Part shown: in pieces, positions 11,252-26,053 of the stretch
How positions within the stretch are numbered: position 1 is the stretch's first letter
Layout of the letters: the number at the start of each line of letters is the position of its first letter
Assembly: GCA_037043015.1 (NCBI GenBank)
Contig: CM073322.1
Coordinates: 33,873,364 to 33,937,363 of the forward strand
DNA length: 64,000 bases
Direction: 5' to 3'
Source of the DNA: Bryum argenteum
Lineage: Eukaryota; Streptophyta; Bryopsida; Bryales; Bryaceae
Notes under the pieces: generated by a model
Database searches by the model: none
Told to the model about the DNA's origin: nothing
Seen by the model: only the letters and a program-made list of their open reading frames with translations
Made by a program: the position numbers and the translations under genes

Positions 11252-12185
11252 TTAACCCCTAAACGACCAAGGCCTCCGATTTGGCTGTTTTGCTATTTCG
11301 GGCAGCCTAGATGAAGGGGTTAGAATCAATATTTTTGGCTAAGATTTTTATTGGATGTTCCCTATACTACAAGGTGTATGTGGGAAAAATTGCAAAGTCA
11401 AACTCCACTTTTGGAGTCTTAAAACGCAAATTTTCGTTTTCAGCTTTGGGGCGGGCAGAAAAAAACTTTTTATTTTTAACTTTTTTTTGAGATTTTTTAA
11501 AAAATTTCTTTTCTTGACTGATTTCCTACTTAGGTTTTCAAGTGACCCAAGTCAAAACTTTTACTAATTCTACAAGGGCACCCTTCAAAAATTACAAGAA
11601 CTAGATCCAAAGTTTCGTAATATTACAATTTTTTCTCATTCGAAATTTGCTAAAATTTGAGATTTAGGAATTTTTTGAATTTCTTTTTCTCGAAATTCAC
11701 AAACTCATGAAGGCACCTACTCACCATTCATTTTTCCCCTAAACCAAATACGACAAATGTGGTGCATGTTTTACCAAGCCTTGATTTCTACCTTCTTCTA
11801 GTAAATAAATTGCATGAAGGTTCAAAAAACCAAATGAGTGTCCAAAATTTTTCATGGTAATGCTCAACTTAGTTACCTACATGGAAAAAAATATAAGCAA
11901 GATGTTTGAGGTATTAAGCATCACAATATCGTTTGCACAATGTAGACTATGTCTGCTGAAAAAAAGTTTGCATCAACTTTGAATGTTATGATCTTAGAAA
12001 TGGAAAAGATCCAACGGTTGAAATTTTAAACACTATTGCTCATGATAGTTATCTTTAAGATCCTACGGTTAATAGTTTCAAAAAATTGTGAAAAAAATTC
12101 TCATACACCAAAGTTTACAAGGTGGTATGAAATCGCAGTTTTGGAGTTTGGAGCTCTCAAAACACCATGGTCGTTTAGGGGTTAA
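11252..12185. mobile_element. TTAA-flanked element inserted in dispersed repeat
   Basis: The body is 11256-12181 (926 bp), with TTAA at 11252-11255 and 12182-12185. The ends are CCCCTAAACGACC and GGTCGTTTAGGGG. It splits a dispersed repeat whose uninterrupted relative is at about 2683-2712. Interior segments recur near 3585-3800. There is no transposase frame; the ORF at 11355-11567 is low-complexity. Confidence 0.8.
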
Positions 12186-12900
12186 TCATTGCAAGTCAAT
12201 TTTATACAATCATGTTTGATTCTTCATGAATTTTAATTGCATGTCTACGACTGTATGTTGAAATCCAACAACATTTTAGTTGGAAAATAATTGTCTTCAA
12301 TAGTTTAAGTAATGGATTTGCAATGATGTTTTTATCTTGATAAAACCAATAAGAATACATGATTTTTGAGAAGAAGCTTCTCATTCATTTACCATTAGAT
12401 TTCAATTTTGTTTGTTGGTTTTGTTGAATCCAATATTGTAGTAGAAACCTTGATTCCATCTAAGAGGAAGTTATCGCAATCATTTTTGTGCAAGGGGCCT
12501 GCTTTTGAACATTATTTCCTTTCTAAATTTCTAGGCAGTTTTCATCATTGGAAGACCATCATTTGGGCAATGAAAATTTTTCCATGGTTTATTTTGTTCA
12601 AGGGTTTTATTGAGATGAAGATCAACATTTTCGTAGTTGGTGATCTTTTCATCACAATAAGTCTATTGGTAGCATTTTCACTTCGAAATATAGATGTTGA
12701 GATTTAGTGATGTTTTTTGAGTGCTAAATTGTTACAATCTTGCCTTGTGACTCAAAATTTTACCCACATGATGTTTAATATGTTTACAAGATTGTACAGT
12801 TGAGAGCTAAATAACTTACATTTTGTTTTCATTTATGACAACTTCTTTAAGAATGTGTTCTTTTTGCTACAAATGAGGTAAACCATTTAGGGGTTAAGTA
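12186..12900 (+). repeat. Dispersed repeat, copy 2 (right part)
   Basis: It continues the copy interrupted by the element to its left and matches 2703-3480. At its end (12886-12896) lies an ATTTAGGGG terminus followed by TTAA, a second solitary end of the CCCC/TTAA family. Confidence 0.6.
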
Positions 12901-14010
12901 AGACGTTCTGGAGGAAAATCTAGTTACGTCGTATAATCTAAATTGATAAAGACATCAACGATCATGCATTGGAGCACTAGTAACTAATAAAAGGGGCTTG
13001 TTGTGAAAGAGTTTGAGGAAAATATGAGTGATCTACACTTGTACAATACCTTTGAGCTATAGTTAGGTGCTCAATAATGGTTCACTTTTCAGCACGGGAA
13101 ATCCTTAAAAGGATGAGCAGTACAAGCAAAAAATTTAAGTGCAAAGATGGATAGTGATAAGATAGATGTATCTTTAAAATCGCATTGAGATGCTCTTTTA
13201 TACTAAAGAAAGAAATTTGAGAGGTAGAAGAATGATAATAGTATGTTTGAAATTTTAGTTTTCAACAAACATAGCAAAATTGCTAAATTTTCCCAAATAA
13301 TTCAAAGTTACACCTAGTTTAATATATATTTCTAGATAATTCAAAGTTACACCTACATTCAAAGATATCACTAAGTAATGATGTACAAAAACATATGGAT
13401 TGTCGTAGATTTTTTTGTGTAGAACAATGTTTAACCAATTGTATTTTTATAATTATAAGAGTTAGTTTTATACATTACATACATTTGTATAAAGTGGAAT
13501 CACAAAAGACTCTTCAACTTGCTCTAATGTCAAATTTGGCCCGTAAACAATGATTTTAATTGTGCCGCTAAATGTCGACAGTTGGTTTTATATTTAACCT
13601 CCAAGCTATATATCTATTGTCGACATATATCTCCCCACTCATCATCCTTATGATTCATGTGTCCTCCCTACTTTCTCTGATGGCAATTCTATTACTAAGC
13701 TCACATGACCTAGATTTCTTAATGCGTACCTTGCACACACACAATTGAATTTTGAAAAAAAAATTCAAGATCTGTTGTAAGTGTATTTCTTACATACTTC
13801 AATTTCATGAGATCATATGTCACATGGTTTAGAACATATATGCAACTTATAGGTCTATGCCTTTATGAAATGGACTTAGATTGCAAATTATCTTGGATTC
13901 GGAAGTTTACTTATTGATGTCTCCTTCCAAATAATATCAATGCCTCAATTCATAATTGACTTTAGAAACAAAAAGAAGACACATGCTTGAGAAATTAAAG
14001 TCAAGACATT
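12901..14010. other. Spacer before the serine-rich gene
   Basis: AT-rich sequence. A short direct duplication (AATTCAAAGTTACACCTA near 13305 and 13339) is present. I cannot place a promoter. Confidence 0.3.
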
Positions 14011-16540
<2,530 letters not shown>

Positions 16541-18284
16541 TTAAAGCTTTAATGGAATAGTTGCACATGAGAAATCATGCTCAATCAATACTCTAGACAA
16601 GACATTTACGAGGTAAATTATGCGGAATTTCATAAGTCAATTGTTTTGAGTTTTAAAATTCATCACTTTTTCATTACATTGGCTTCATTTATTGATGAAA
16701 TTTATGTGAGATACTCAACACATGTATATATGCAAACTATGGGAAGTATAAGAGATTTTTGAAACTAATTGAATGATAATGACTCAATCTATCATTGTCG
16801 GAAGTATATGGTTGTAAAGTACTATGTACAATAATAATTACATATAATTCTTTCAAGTTCTACAAGCTATAAAAACCGCCTAATCAGCTGACTTCCAAGT
16901 TACTTAGGCATAGAAGGTACTTTGTACATTGAGCCATCTTTACGAAAAACATTATCAATAAAAACTTCAACTGAATAAGCTTCAACAATAATTTACCTTC
17001 AATCACTAATATAATTGAAACTTAGGATATCTCGGCAACTCCGAAGAAAGGTAACATTTTTGGGATACTTTCATGATAAAATTCTTAGATTATTTATCGA
17101 TACATTTCATCAAAGAAGTATGTGTAAGGTCTTAGAATTGTCCATGTGAACTGTAGAACTCAAAAAGTATGTATGGACCACATAGATGTTTTGTGGATTC
17201 AGAGATTCTAGTAATAGAAGTTTATGTCTTTTCTTTTTTTGGATGCTTTCTTGGCTAATTTTTATGATACTTAGATACTTGGTAATATTCCACATTATGA
17301 TATTCTTTTCATAAATTTAGTATGGAACTTCTTGGGGCATGTATCAACACATTTGGAGGCTTCATTTACAAATTAATAAGAAAATACATAGTTCCAAATC
17401 AGTCCTCACACATGAATATCTTACACAATAAAATAATAACAAGGGTTTATTTTAGATGCTATATTTTGATGTCGTATATAAATGGTTGTTCCAAAAATTA
17501 CATAACATACAAGTGCAAGAAATGAATGACCAAGGTCCAAGAATCTTTGGGTGATTAAAAAATTTCTCAAAAGCAAAATTTGGAACTAATATATATTTAA
17601 ATTAAATAAAACTCTACGCCCATCGACCATGTAAGTTTCGTCACTTTTCTAGAACTTTAAGCATTAGCAAAAAAAGCACTCTCAAACATAACATTGATTC
17701 CCACTAATGCAGTGTGGAAATTACACATACTTGGTGTTGCCGCAAGGCTCTTGGAGTGCCCTTAGCAAAAAATTCTAAAAATTTAGTGATGAATTATTGT
17801 TCCTATAATCCAATTGATTCAGAAATAAGTTGATAGGAGTAATATGGGCATGAACTATTTTTTTCATTGGCTTAAGAAACCCTCTAGGAGAAAATTATCT
17901 TATTCTAAGAAATGAATGATTAGAAACATGAAGTCACTTTCATTGTGTGTCTTCAAAAATAATCTTTTCACTTGCAATGATGTTAAATGCCACATTTGAC
18001 TAAATATTAACTTTTTGACCTTCGAACTTCGAAACATGGAAAGCTCCCCCTATTCACAAACATTAAATTTACCTATTTCAATAAATTATTCCACAAATTA
18101 AACCTAAAATTTAGAAATCACTTGACACCCATTATTCTTTATCCTAGACCTTGGACACTCTAAATTAAATGTCTCACTCAAGTGATCACCGCCCTCTTTT
18201 TATAAATAAATACAAGAGAGACTTTATTTTCTCTATAAAATTTGACTTGATGTGTATACATTGTTGTTCATTCAATTCTAGATT
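16541..18284. other. AT-rich spacer
   Basis: No gene, RNA or repeat of known type is supported. Short ORFs have no coding character. Confidence 0.3.
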
Positions 18285-18458
18285 CTCTTTCATTTTGACT
18301 ACAATTTCTCTTTGAGGTTCAGGAAACTCTCATCTTAATAAAGTGAACAGGACCAACTTTATAGCATAAAACCTCTTTCATTTTGACTACAATTTCTCTT
18401 TAAGGTTCAGGAAACTCTCATCTTGGTAAAGTGAACGAGACCAACTTTATAGCATATA
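18285..18458. repeat. 87-bp tandem duplication
   Basis: CTCTTTCATTTTGACTAC starts at 18285 and again at 18372. The two 87-bp units differ at a handful of bases, so the duplication is fairly recent. Confidence 0.85.
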
Positions 18459-18639
18459 ACGCTAACATGTATGAATAAGTTTTTGGTAGAATATAAAAAC
18501 ATTATATTTATACAACATATTCATTCTCCATTTTACAACAATTTTGTGTGCACATACATCCTCACAACATCTTGTAGTATAAATAAAAGAACATCAAACT
18601 AATTTTGAGGTTAACTTGAATAGATTATTCTTTTGACCT

Positions 18640-18790
18640 ATCCTTGGACGTATGGTCGAAGGTCATCACGTCAATGGTGAGATTACTAACTCCTCTCGGA
18701 GTGAACATTAAGTTGGTTCCTACTAAACCACTAGTGCCTCGGAGATACTTGTGATAGTATTCCCCCGAAGGCCTTTGAGGTATCTATATA
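18640..18790 (+). repeat. SINE-family fragment
   Basis: The phrases CCTCTCGGAGTGAACATTAAG and CCCCCGAAGGCCTTTGAGGT occur in the same order and orientation as their counterparts in the SINE at 60467-60776 (CCCCCTCTTGAGGGTAAACA, GGGCTTTGAGGTACCC). The head with the internal promoter is missing. Confidence 0.5.
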
Positions 18791-21700
18791 ATGAGGCAAA
18801 AAACAACTAAAAAGGAGAGAAGAGTGCCATCAGGTTCTCAAAAGCATCTGTAGTGACTATTTATTATCATTTATAGAGTTATTTTTAAAAATTTTTACTT
18901 TTTGGATAGATATAATAGCATATATGCGAAAAAGTATCAAAACGTAATCAAAAAGTTTAGAAAAATGGATAAAATAGCAGTAAAGGCGCTGTAATTGGTG
19001 CGGGCCAGCATTTAGTATTACTAGTGGATGATAAAACTTGGATGAAAAATTGGACGGATGAGAATTTCAACATGACAAAAAGAACAGTCACGCCGCTTGC
19101 GAGCGGGCGTGAAAACCTGTACTTAACTGAATCTTTCATCAATCAATTCATGGCATTTCGGAGTTGAAATTGCTCGTCGTGCTTTTCATCTTTAAAATCT
19201 TCTCTTTTGTGTTATTATGTGAAGTAGTCTGTGAGATTTGTACGGCATTGATAATGTGCGTCATTTTTGTCGTCATCATGTTCAAATCCTGGTGACGGTG
19301 TGTGCTGTTCTGCTTTGTATCGTCAAATAGTGTGTAGCTTTTGAGCGAACCTGAATCAGGAGGACTGGCGAGGGGTGGAGTTTCGGCACTTGCCTGAGAC
19401 GAAGAGAGTGCGACGAGAGGTACTGTACAGAGAAGCCTAGAATTGAGATTTCGGATTTGGAGACTGAGCAACGGTAGCAAGGAAGTAAGATCAGCATCGG
19501 TGGGGTCACCAAGACAAGAGAGTTTCAATCGAGGTTCTGAGATTTTCAGTGACTACTATGAGGATGAAGTTCAAAGGTGCTAAACTGCTAACTGAACGAA
19601 GTGCAGGATAAGGTTGCATCAGTTTCTGATTGAGTGAGTGTATAATTGATCATGTGCTTTGAGGACTATTGAACTTTTCATGAGAATACTGGTGTCCTGA
19701 GAATGAGGAAAAGTAACTTGTTCAAAGATACAATGAAGTATTGATTGATCGAAGAAAAACAAATCAAATGGCGAGGTGACTTGAGCTACATCGATTGGAT
19801 TGGTAGCAGTGGCTGATTTGAATGCATCAAGGTGCATATTCCTGTTAAAGGAATTCATTCGGGAGAAGTTGATTGATAGAGTGAGGCCGAAATTGCATTG
19901 TGAAGAAAAAGTGCCGAAACTGGTGTGTGCAGGAATAAAGTACAACCGGCAAGAGCTCAATACAATTGCACCTGTCCGGAATTCTGAAGTGACCGATACT
20001 GAAGCCTTGGTGTTGCGGAGGATCGCTGCGTGAAGAGGATCGTGGATTGATTGTTGTGGTTTAGTGTCATTGGCTTGATCGAGAGAAGAGCGACGATAGT
20101 GAAGATTCCAAGTTGCTGCCATTGATTGAATATTCGAAGGCTGATCGGGGAAAAAGACCAGTCTTTACTGATCCAAGAAGGATTCTGTAACTACTGTCTT
20201 CACCAAATCGGTTGTTAACCTTGATTTCCAAGATGATAATTTCTACAGGTTGAGAATTTGACTGAATTTCACATTTCTGAAATCTGTATAAACTCTAAAA
20301 TAAGCTGTAAAGCTTGCATGTGTATTTGCATCCATGCCATATGTTCGGGCGGTGAATTTCCGTACAAATTGAGTGCCAATTGTGAGAAATCAAGTCAAAT
20401 TTGAAATAAATTGGATCGTTGAAGCCACCAGCCAAGTTAGGGATTTGAGCTTTTGGAAAGCAGGTCTGTCTGTGCGGTGAAAGTCCACGGCCATAGGATC
20501 TCCTTCGGACGGTCTTGGGGACTGTTTCCCCATGGCTTTAGGTCACATTCCACGGTCTTAGGTGCTGCATCGCGCGGAATAGGACTGCTGGGTTAAATTT
20601 AAATTGAATTTTCTTAGAACTTTGACTCAACATAACTTTGAATCTATACGATGAAATCTTTTGTAATTCTATGCACAAACTAATTGGACAACTAAAAACA
20701 AGATCCTACGGTTGGATTTTCCAAATTCAACTCTAAAATACAAAGGACAAATTTTCAAATACGACAATTAGACAAGGTTGTTAGAAATTCATTTAAAGAC
20801 TAAGTGATTGGATTATTTGAAGAGTTGGAATATTAAGACCGAAATTTGAAATTGAGTGAGACCTATTGACATAAATTTTAGGACAAGTTCTTGGGTTTGG
20901 GTTTGACATTTTTTTATTTATTTTTTGGTATTCTTGGAGGTTTCAACTATTGTTGAGTGATTGAACATGAGTTTGAGCTGAGACTCCTGAGAGTGTGTTT
21001 GTGCAGGGCATATTTGCATACATACTGCATGTGTACAAGACCTATTGACCTGAGCGGATTGGCGAGTTGCACAGAGGTAGGCAGATTCTAAATCATTCAT
21101 TGCATCTGGATTTATTGACAAACTGATCGCTAGGCATTGCGTATATAGACTCGTATATTTATACTGAGACTGGACCTATTGACCAAATACCTATTTGTAT
21201 TATTTCTAAGTATTATATCGGCATTTTGCTTGGGTGATAGTCTGCATTTGGGTCTATTGACATAACCTGAACTACTGACCAAAACTATTGACTTCCCCTA
21301 GAATACTAGACAAGACTGGGACTGCATTGAGTCTAGATATAGTGCATTGGTAATGACAGTAACCCAAATTGAGTGATCCCTGGGTTTAAGACTGAATTGC
21401 CGCAAGATAAGCCCTCAGGTATGTTTATACATAGTTATACTTATACCGCGTATATATGTGACCTTAGTCACAATACGACAGACTACTTTGTTTTTCCACC
21501 GTTCAACCACACTATACTGTAAGGAGTTTAGATTAGGGCAAAATCCCTATTACAGCATCATTTAACTAATTATGGACTTTGGGCTTATTTGTGGACTTTG
21601 AAACATGGGGGGATCCACTTATTCATGACCCTAAAATCTACATATTTAAAGTTTATCTTCTTAAAATCTAGATTCTAGAAATCATTTTGCAATTGTTGCT

Positions 21701-21949
21701 GGTAATTGTAAACCGTGGACTGTTGTGAGAGCTTGATTTGGCTCTCTTGTTTCATTGTATGTTTTTTCATTGGTTTTGTGAGTGAATTGTTAATGAACAA
21801 TGCAATCTTGGGGTAATTTGACAAAATCAAAATAATTAAGTTGTGAACATAATATGCATGTTAAAAGATAATTTTCGTAAGGCCTTGGGTAGATTATTTA
21901 GCATCGATTTTGAGTTTAGATTAGATTAGGAGTGAATGGTTTGATAAGG
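18791..21949. other. Spacer with unsupported overlapping ORFs
   Basis: Between 19148 and 20122 composition rises and frames are open on both strands (minus 167 and 126 codons, plus 77). None has a recognisable motif, and they overlap one another. It may be a remnant of a mobile-element gene. The rest is AT-rich. Near 20460-20590 there is a GC-richer patch with repeated CACGG(T/C)CTTAGG-like words. Confidence 0.3.
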
Positions 21950-22050
21950 AAAGACTAGAGGAGGTAAAAGGCCCCCGAGTGGATCCTTAATGCGATGAGG
22001 AAGGCCTAGAGGAGGTAAAAAGCCCCCTACTGGATCCTTAATTATCGTAG
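21950..22050. repeat. 51-bp tandem duplication
   Basis: CTAGAGGAGGTAAAA followed by GGCCCCC or GCCCCC and a TGGATCCTTAAT end occurs twice, about 51 bp apart. Confidence 0.8.
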
Positions 22051-22559
22051 GATTAGTTGCTTGACTTTGGGTTAGATATTTACCGTTGGCCTTGCATAAT
22101 TAACTTTTGATATTCGTGTTTGTGTTTGTGATTTGATTGTATTGGTTTTGTTCATCTAACTTTGTGATGGCATTGGTAAGTTATATTCATTCATAGAGCC
22201 GGTGGAGTAGTTGGTGTTTTTGAAGAACGAAGCGCCATGGAGTTGGGGCAACATTCATCCACAAGGACCTTAGATTAGGGCTTTGAGCCTTGGTAGGGTT
22301 AGGGTGAGCCGCCTCTCCGGCGGCTCCTTATGTTGTATTTAAGAGTCTGTTTTCAAGCTTCTTACAATGACCTCCATCTTGATTTGGTTAGTTGTTGAGG
22401 GAAGGAGGCCGTGGGCCATTTACCTCAATTCTCTCAGTCCCCATAAAATGTCTCTCGGTCTTTCCCTCATCATTCGCTCAATTCTTCTTCAAATTGATTG
22501 AGATTTTTGTGGTAGGTAGCTTGTAAGTAGAGCTTTTCAACGGTAGTAAGTATGCTCAA

Positions 22560-22820
22560 ATCCATGTCGTAGAGAGGGAGAAATTGGCTCCCAAAGTCGG
22601 GGTGTCGAAAACGATTTCCCCCCCGGCAGTGAACAAATCAGCTGTGTGCAAACAACAATCAGTCACGGAGTTTTTTCCCTATACTGTTGAGATTTCTAGG
22701 GTAGATAGACCTCCAAAAGAACTTTCCAGGGGTATATGGTATGCCCCGATCCGATCTTTAAAGAGGGAGAAATCGGCTCTCAAAGTCGGAGTATTGAAAC
22801 GGTTTTCCCCTCGGCATCCG
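22560..22820. repeat. Direct repeat pair, about 188 bp apart
   Basis: AGAGGGAGAAATTGGCTCCC with AAAGTCGGGGT and a following GATTTCCCCCCCGGCA block near 22571 recurs as AGAGGGAGAAATCGGCTCTC, AAAGTCGGAGT and GTTTTCCCCTCGGCA near 22760. It is probably part of an old retroelement or other repeat. I see no coding region. The neighbouring sequence (22051-22559 and 22821-23161) holds nothing I can name. Confidence 0.6.
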
Positions 22821-23161
22821 ACCGGTGGTACTTTTCTTCTTCTTTTCTTTCTCTCTCATTCTCTTCTTTTCTCCTCTTCGCTCTTCTCCTTCCCTTCATG
22901 TAATCTTGTTTCCTAAAATCCCTTGTGACCAAAGGCCACTCCATGGTGGTTTTTTTTGGTTTGCAATTGTCCATATTTAGTTAAATATATCATTCAATAT
23001 AGATAATTTAATAATAAAACCTTATTTTATTTATATTTGAAGTCTTAGTGCAAAACTCCATGAACAAACAAACGAGACTGTCTAAATTGCATGTGAATGC
23101 TAAATCACAATACTTCTAATAAACTCTCAAGTTAATTTTTATTTTTATCTCGCACAAATTT

Positions 23162-24340
23162 TTAATTGGTGTCAACCTTAAAAAGGTCCATTAAACTTTG
23201 AGAGGACAATGTCCATTTGGTTCTCAAAAGAGCTCTTCTCCTTACTCCTTGCAAGATAGGCAATTGTGGAAGGTCAATCAAAATCCACTTGCATGTTGTT
23301 AAATCATAGAGCCATGCAACCTCTTCCACAAATTGCGGAAATGTAAAATTTCTTCTAATTTTTTCATATATTGTTAATACGACCATCAAATAACCTTCAC
23401 ATGGGTATAACGTTTCCCAATAATATTTGTTGTGTTCAAATTGAAACAACCCCAATGGATCACAATTATGAACTTTGCTTTTTGTGTATTGTTGGTGAAG
23501 ATTTTCATCTCTTTCGTAATATTGTTCAATATAATACTTTGTTCTAGTGGACCCAATATCAATGAAATCATCAATTGCTTTCCACATCACATAAAGTGAA
23601 TTCTCATAATGAATATAACCTATCATTGTTGAACGTTCTTTAACTCCCAAATTTTGAAAAATAGAATCACGGTCAAATTTCCCATAGGTAAGAGAATTTT
23701 CAAGAATCCATCTTTTCTTCAATAACTCTAGAACATGAGGTTGTGGCGTGGTCCACTTTTTATTTTTATCAAAAATACCACAAGAAAAAAATGTGGATCC
23801 ATCAATATCTATATTTCTTGGATATTTTCTTGCTAGACTTGCTACCACATGGTTACCAATCTTCTCCATTCTTAGAGTGTGGTCTTTGCGAGGTAAGGGA
23901 GGCAATTCTTCGTAGATTCTCGTTAATGGGTTTAGTAAACAAATAGAAAGTGATCTTTCTTGGTCGTGATCATATGATAAGTATGCTCGTCCTTTATACA
24001 ACTCTAGGTTACCAATATCTGGACAATCATGTGTATACCACTCGTTGTGTTTCACATCCAATGTTCTTACATACATATTTCGATTTTCACTTTTATCATA
24101 TTGTGTGATAAATGATAAAATTGTTGGATAGATTTCATCACATTTTTTCGTAAAAATGGATGAAGTTGATATATCTCGGTCCCACTTCGTATTCAAACAT
24201 CGCAAGCAACAAATTTCATCAATAGGAAGGTAAGAAAACACAATGTGATGTAATGTATGAGGAAGTCTTTTCCAAAGCTGAGGGTTAAGTTGAACATGTT
24301 GTCCTTGCTCTCCGGCAAGCCACTTGCGAGTAATCACCAT
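23162..24340 (-). CDS. F-box protein, intronless
   Basis: A single 392-residue frame starts at an ATG (24340). An F-box sits at about residues 25-62 (WKRLPHTLHHIVFSYLP, then EICCLRCLNTKW). The rest resembles the beta-propeller or kelch-like substrate half of plant F-box proteins, with LYVMWKAIDD and a late WLYDLTTCKWILID stretch. Such proteins bind SKP1 through the F-box and bring substrates to an SCF ubiquitin ligase. The substrate is unknown. It is flanked by AT-rich spacer and its own composition is AT-rich, as in many fast-evolving F-box genes. No frameshift or internal stop is present, so it may be functional. Confidence 0.8.
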   Translation of the reverse strand: MVITRKWLAGEQGQHVQLNPQLWKRLPHTLHHIVFSYLPIDEICCLRCLNTKWDRDISTSSIFTKKCDEIYPTILSFITQYDKSENRNMYVRTLDVKHNEWYTHDCPDIGNLELYKGRAYLSYDHDQERSLSICLLNPLTRIYEELPPLPRKDHTLRMEKIGNHVVASLARKYPRNIDIDGSTFFSCGIFDKNKKWTTPQPHVLELLKKRWILENSLTYGKFDRDSIFQNLGVKERSTMIGYIHYENSLYVMWKAIDDFIDIGSTRTKYYIEQYYERDENLHQQYTKSKVHNCDPLGLFQFEHNKYYWETLYPCEGYLMVVLTIYEKIRRNFTFPQFVEEVAWLYDLTTCKWILIDLPQLPILQGVRRRALLRTKWTLSSQSLMDLFKVDTN

Positions 24341-26053
24341 CTTACTAGAACTTCTGGAGGAGCGATTGTATGACCACGGTTGGACTACCTAAAAGCGCTA
24401 GGGGACCTAAAATGGCGCTGTACCTCATTTGTAGATTGTGAAAATACAGATGTACCTCATTTGTATATAACAATTATGGGTCAAACCTTACTTAGCACTT
24501 TAAAATTTTGTATAAAATTCACAAATGCGAATTACATGTTGCAAATTTTTGCAATCCTCCTGAAAACCTATTTCGAATGTGGTCATAATTTTATTTTGAA
24601 TTTACTAGTGCTAAAAATAGGTCAGATCTCTTAAGGGTGGAGCTTATAGGACACTCTACTTTATAAAGTAATTTAAAATATTAAGAGATCTTAACAATAT
24701 ATTTCTTCCGATGTGGGTTTTTATATGCTATGTAGATAAAATTAAAATATGGTTTACTTTTAATGTGGATAAAAGTAAAATATTTTATTTTAAACCTTGA
24801 TGATAAGGGTCACTTTACACTATGGACCATGAAGATTGACCACAACCTTCTTAATCTTGTTATTGGAGAGTAAGGTGCTCTTGGTCCCATTTGGCTTTAC
24901 ACTACCTTGAAAAAAGGATATTGACTTTGAGGTCTCCAAAGTATACTAAATTTTCCATAATGGATAACGTTTTCATGGTCTCCTTGGTTAGAGTTGAGTC
25001 GAAGCAAATGCCTTGACTGAACTACAATGAAGGAGACTATGAGGCTCAAAAATCATTAATTGGCTAGTGTTCAACTATTTGAGGAGAAAAGAGGAAAATA
25101 GGGGAGGGTAAAAGAGAGCATGATAAGGATATACATATTAGAGAATTGAGCTTGAATTTGTTCTGATTCAAATCCACTGTACACTACAAAAGTGACCAAG
25201 CCACTCAAAAATTCAGTTTTGATTTTTCATGGTCAAGGCTCTTGGCCAAGAGCTAAATGATTTCAATTTTCTTGATCATGGCTGTTGGTCACTTGGTCCA
25301 TAGTGGAAAGGCACCCTAAGTTTCTACCTTTTTGTGATATAAAAGTGAAATGAACCTTCCTAGGTGCTTCCGACACTGGCTTTTAATCGAGGGCTCCAGA
25401 TGCGCTGCCCCTGGGTCCGAAGATTCCAAGCCGGGAAAACTGGTCCTCAACCGAACGAATGAATTCGATATAGATGAAGTTCATTCATCCATTCGACAGG
25501 GGTCCGTCCGACCGGAGCGCACGGCCAGGCCAGGCTGCGGAGGAAGACGAAAGGGAAGGGGAGGAATGGCTATGGCGAAGGCACTGCCTCCAGCAATTGC
25601 TCCTCGTCTCTAGTAGCAAGCGTCTCATGCTCCTCTCCGTTCATCCCCCTTGTGTGCTCCCCACGATCCACCACTCGCCTCTCGTTTGCCGTTTCGAATG
25701 CGCTACTTCTGGACGTTAATAGTGCAGATTCAACAATCTCCTTTGATCGGAACTTGGTTAGGGTTTCCCGGGGTTGCAATTTAGGCCCTCGTGCTCTGAA
25801 ATTTTGGCTCAAGGTTTTTTATGCGGGGAATCTCATTTTATCGGGGTTTTGGTTCTATTTATGGTGGTCGGGGATATGGCGGCAAGCCTTCTTGGTGTCA
25901 CTCGGATTCTTTTGAAGGTTTACAGACATGTGGTTTAGTAGAGCCTGTTTCTTGGAGCGATATGAAGAGGAATCATGAAGTTGAGTAGATGCCATTTCCT
26001 CCCCTGTTTTCTCTGAAGGTAGTTTCAGCTTTGGGAGAGACGTATGTAGAGAT
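24341..26053. other. Spacer and probable SPL7 leader
   Basis: 24341-25340 is AT-rich with no supported feature. From about 25370 to 26053 the DNA is GC-richer and carries several short upstream ORFs, including an ATG-TAG at 26044. It is most likely the promoter and 5' UTR of the SBP-box gene that follows. The ORFs at 25350-26130 overlap one another on both strands and are not convincing proteins. Confidence 0.4.

Noticed and set aside
19619..20122. 167-codon minus-strand ORF
   Set aside because: No motif, overlaps open frames on the other strand, and no splice partners; not enough to call a gene.
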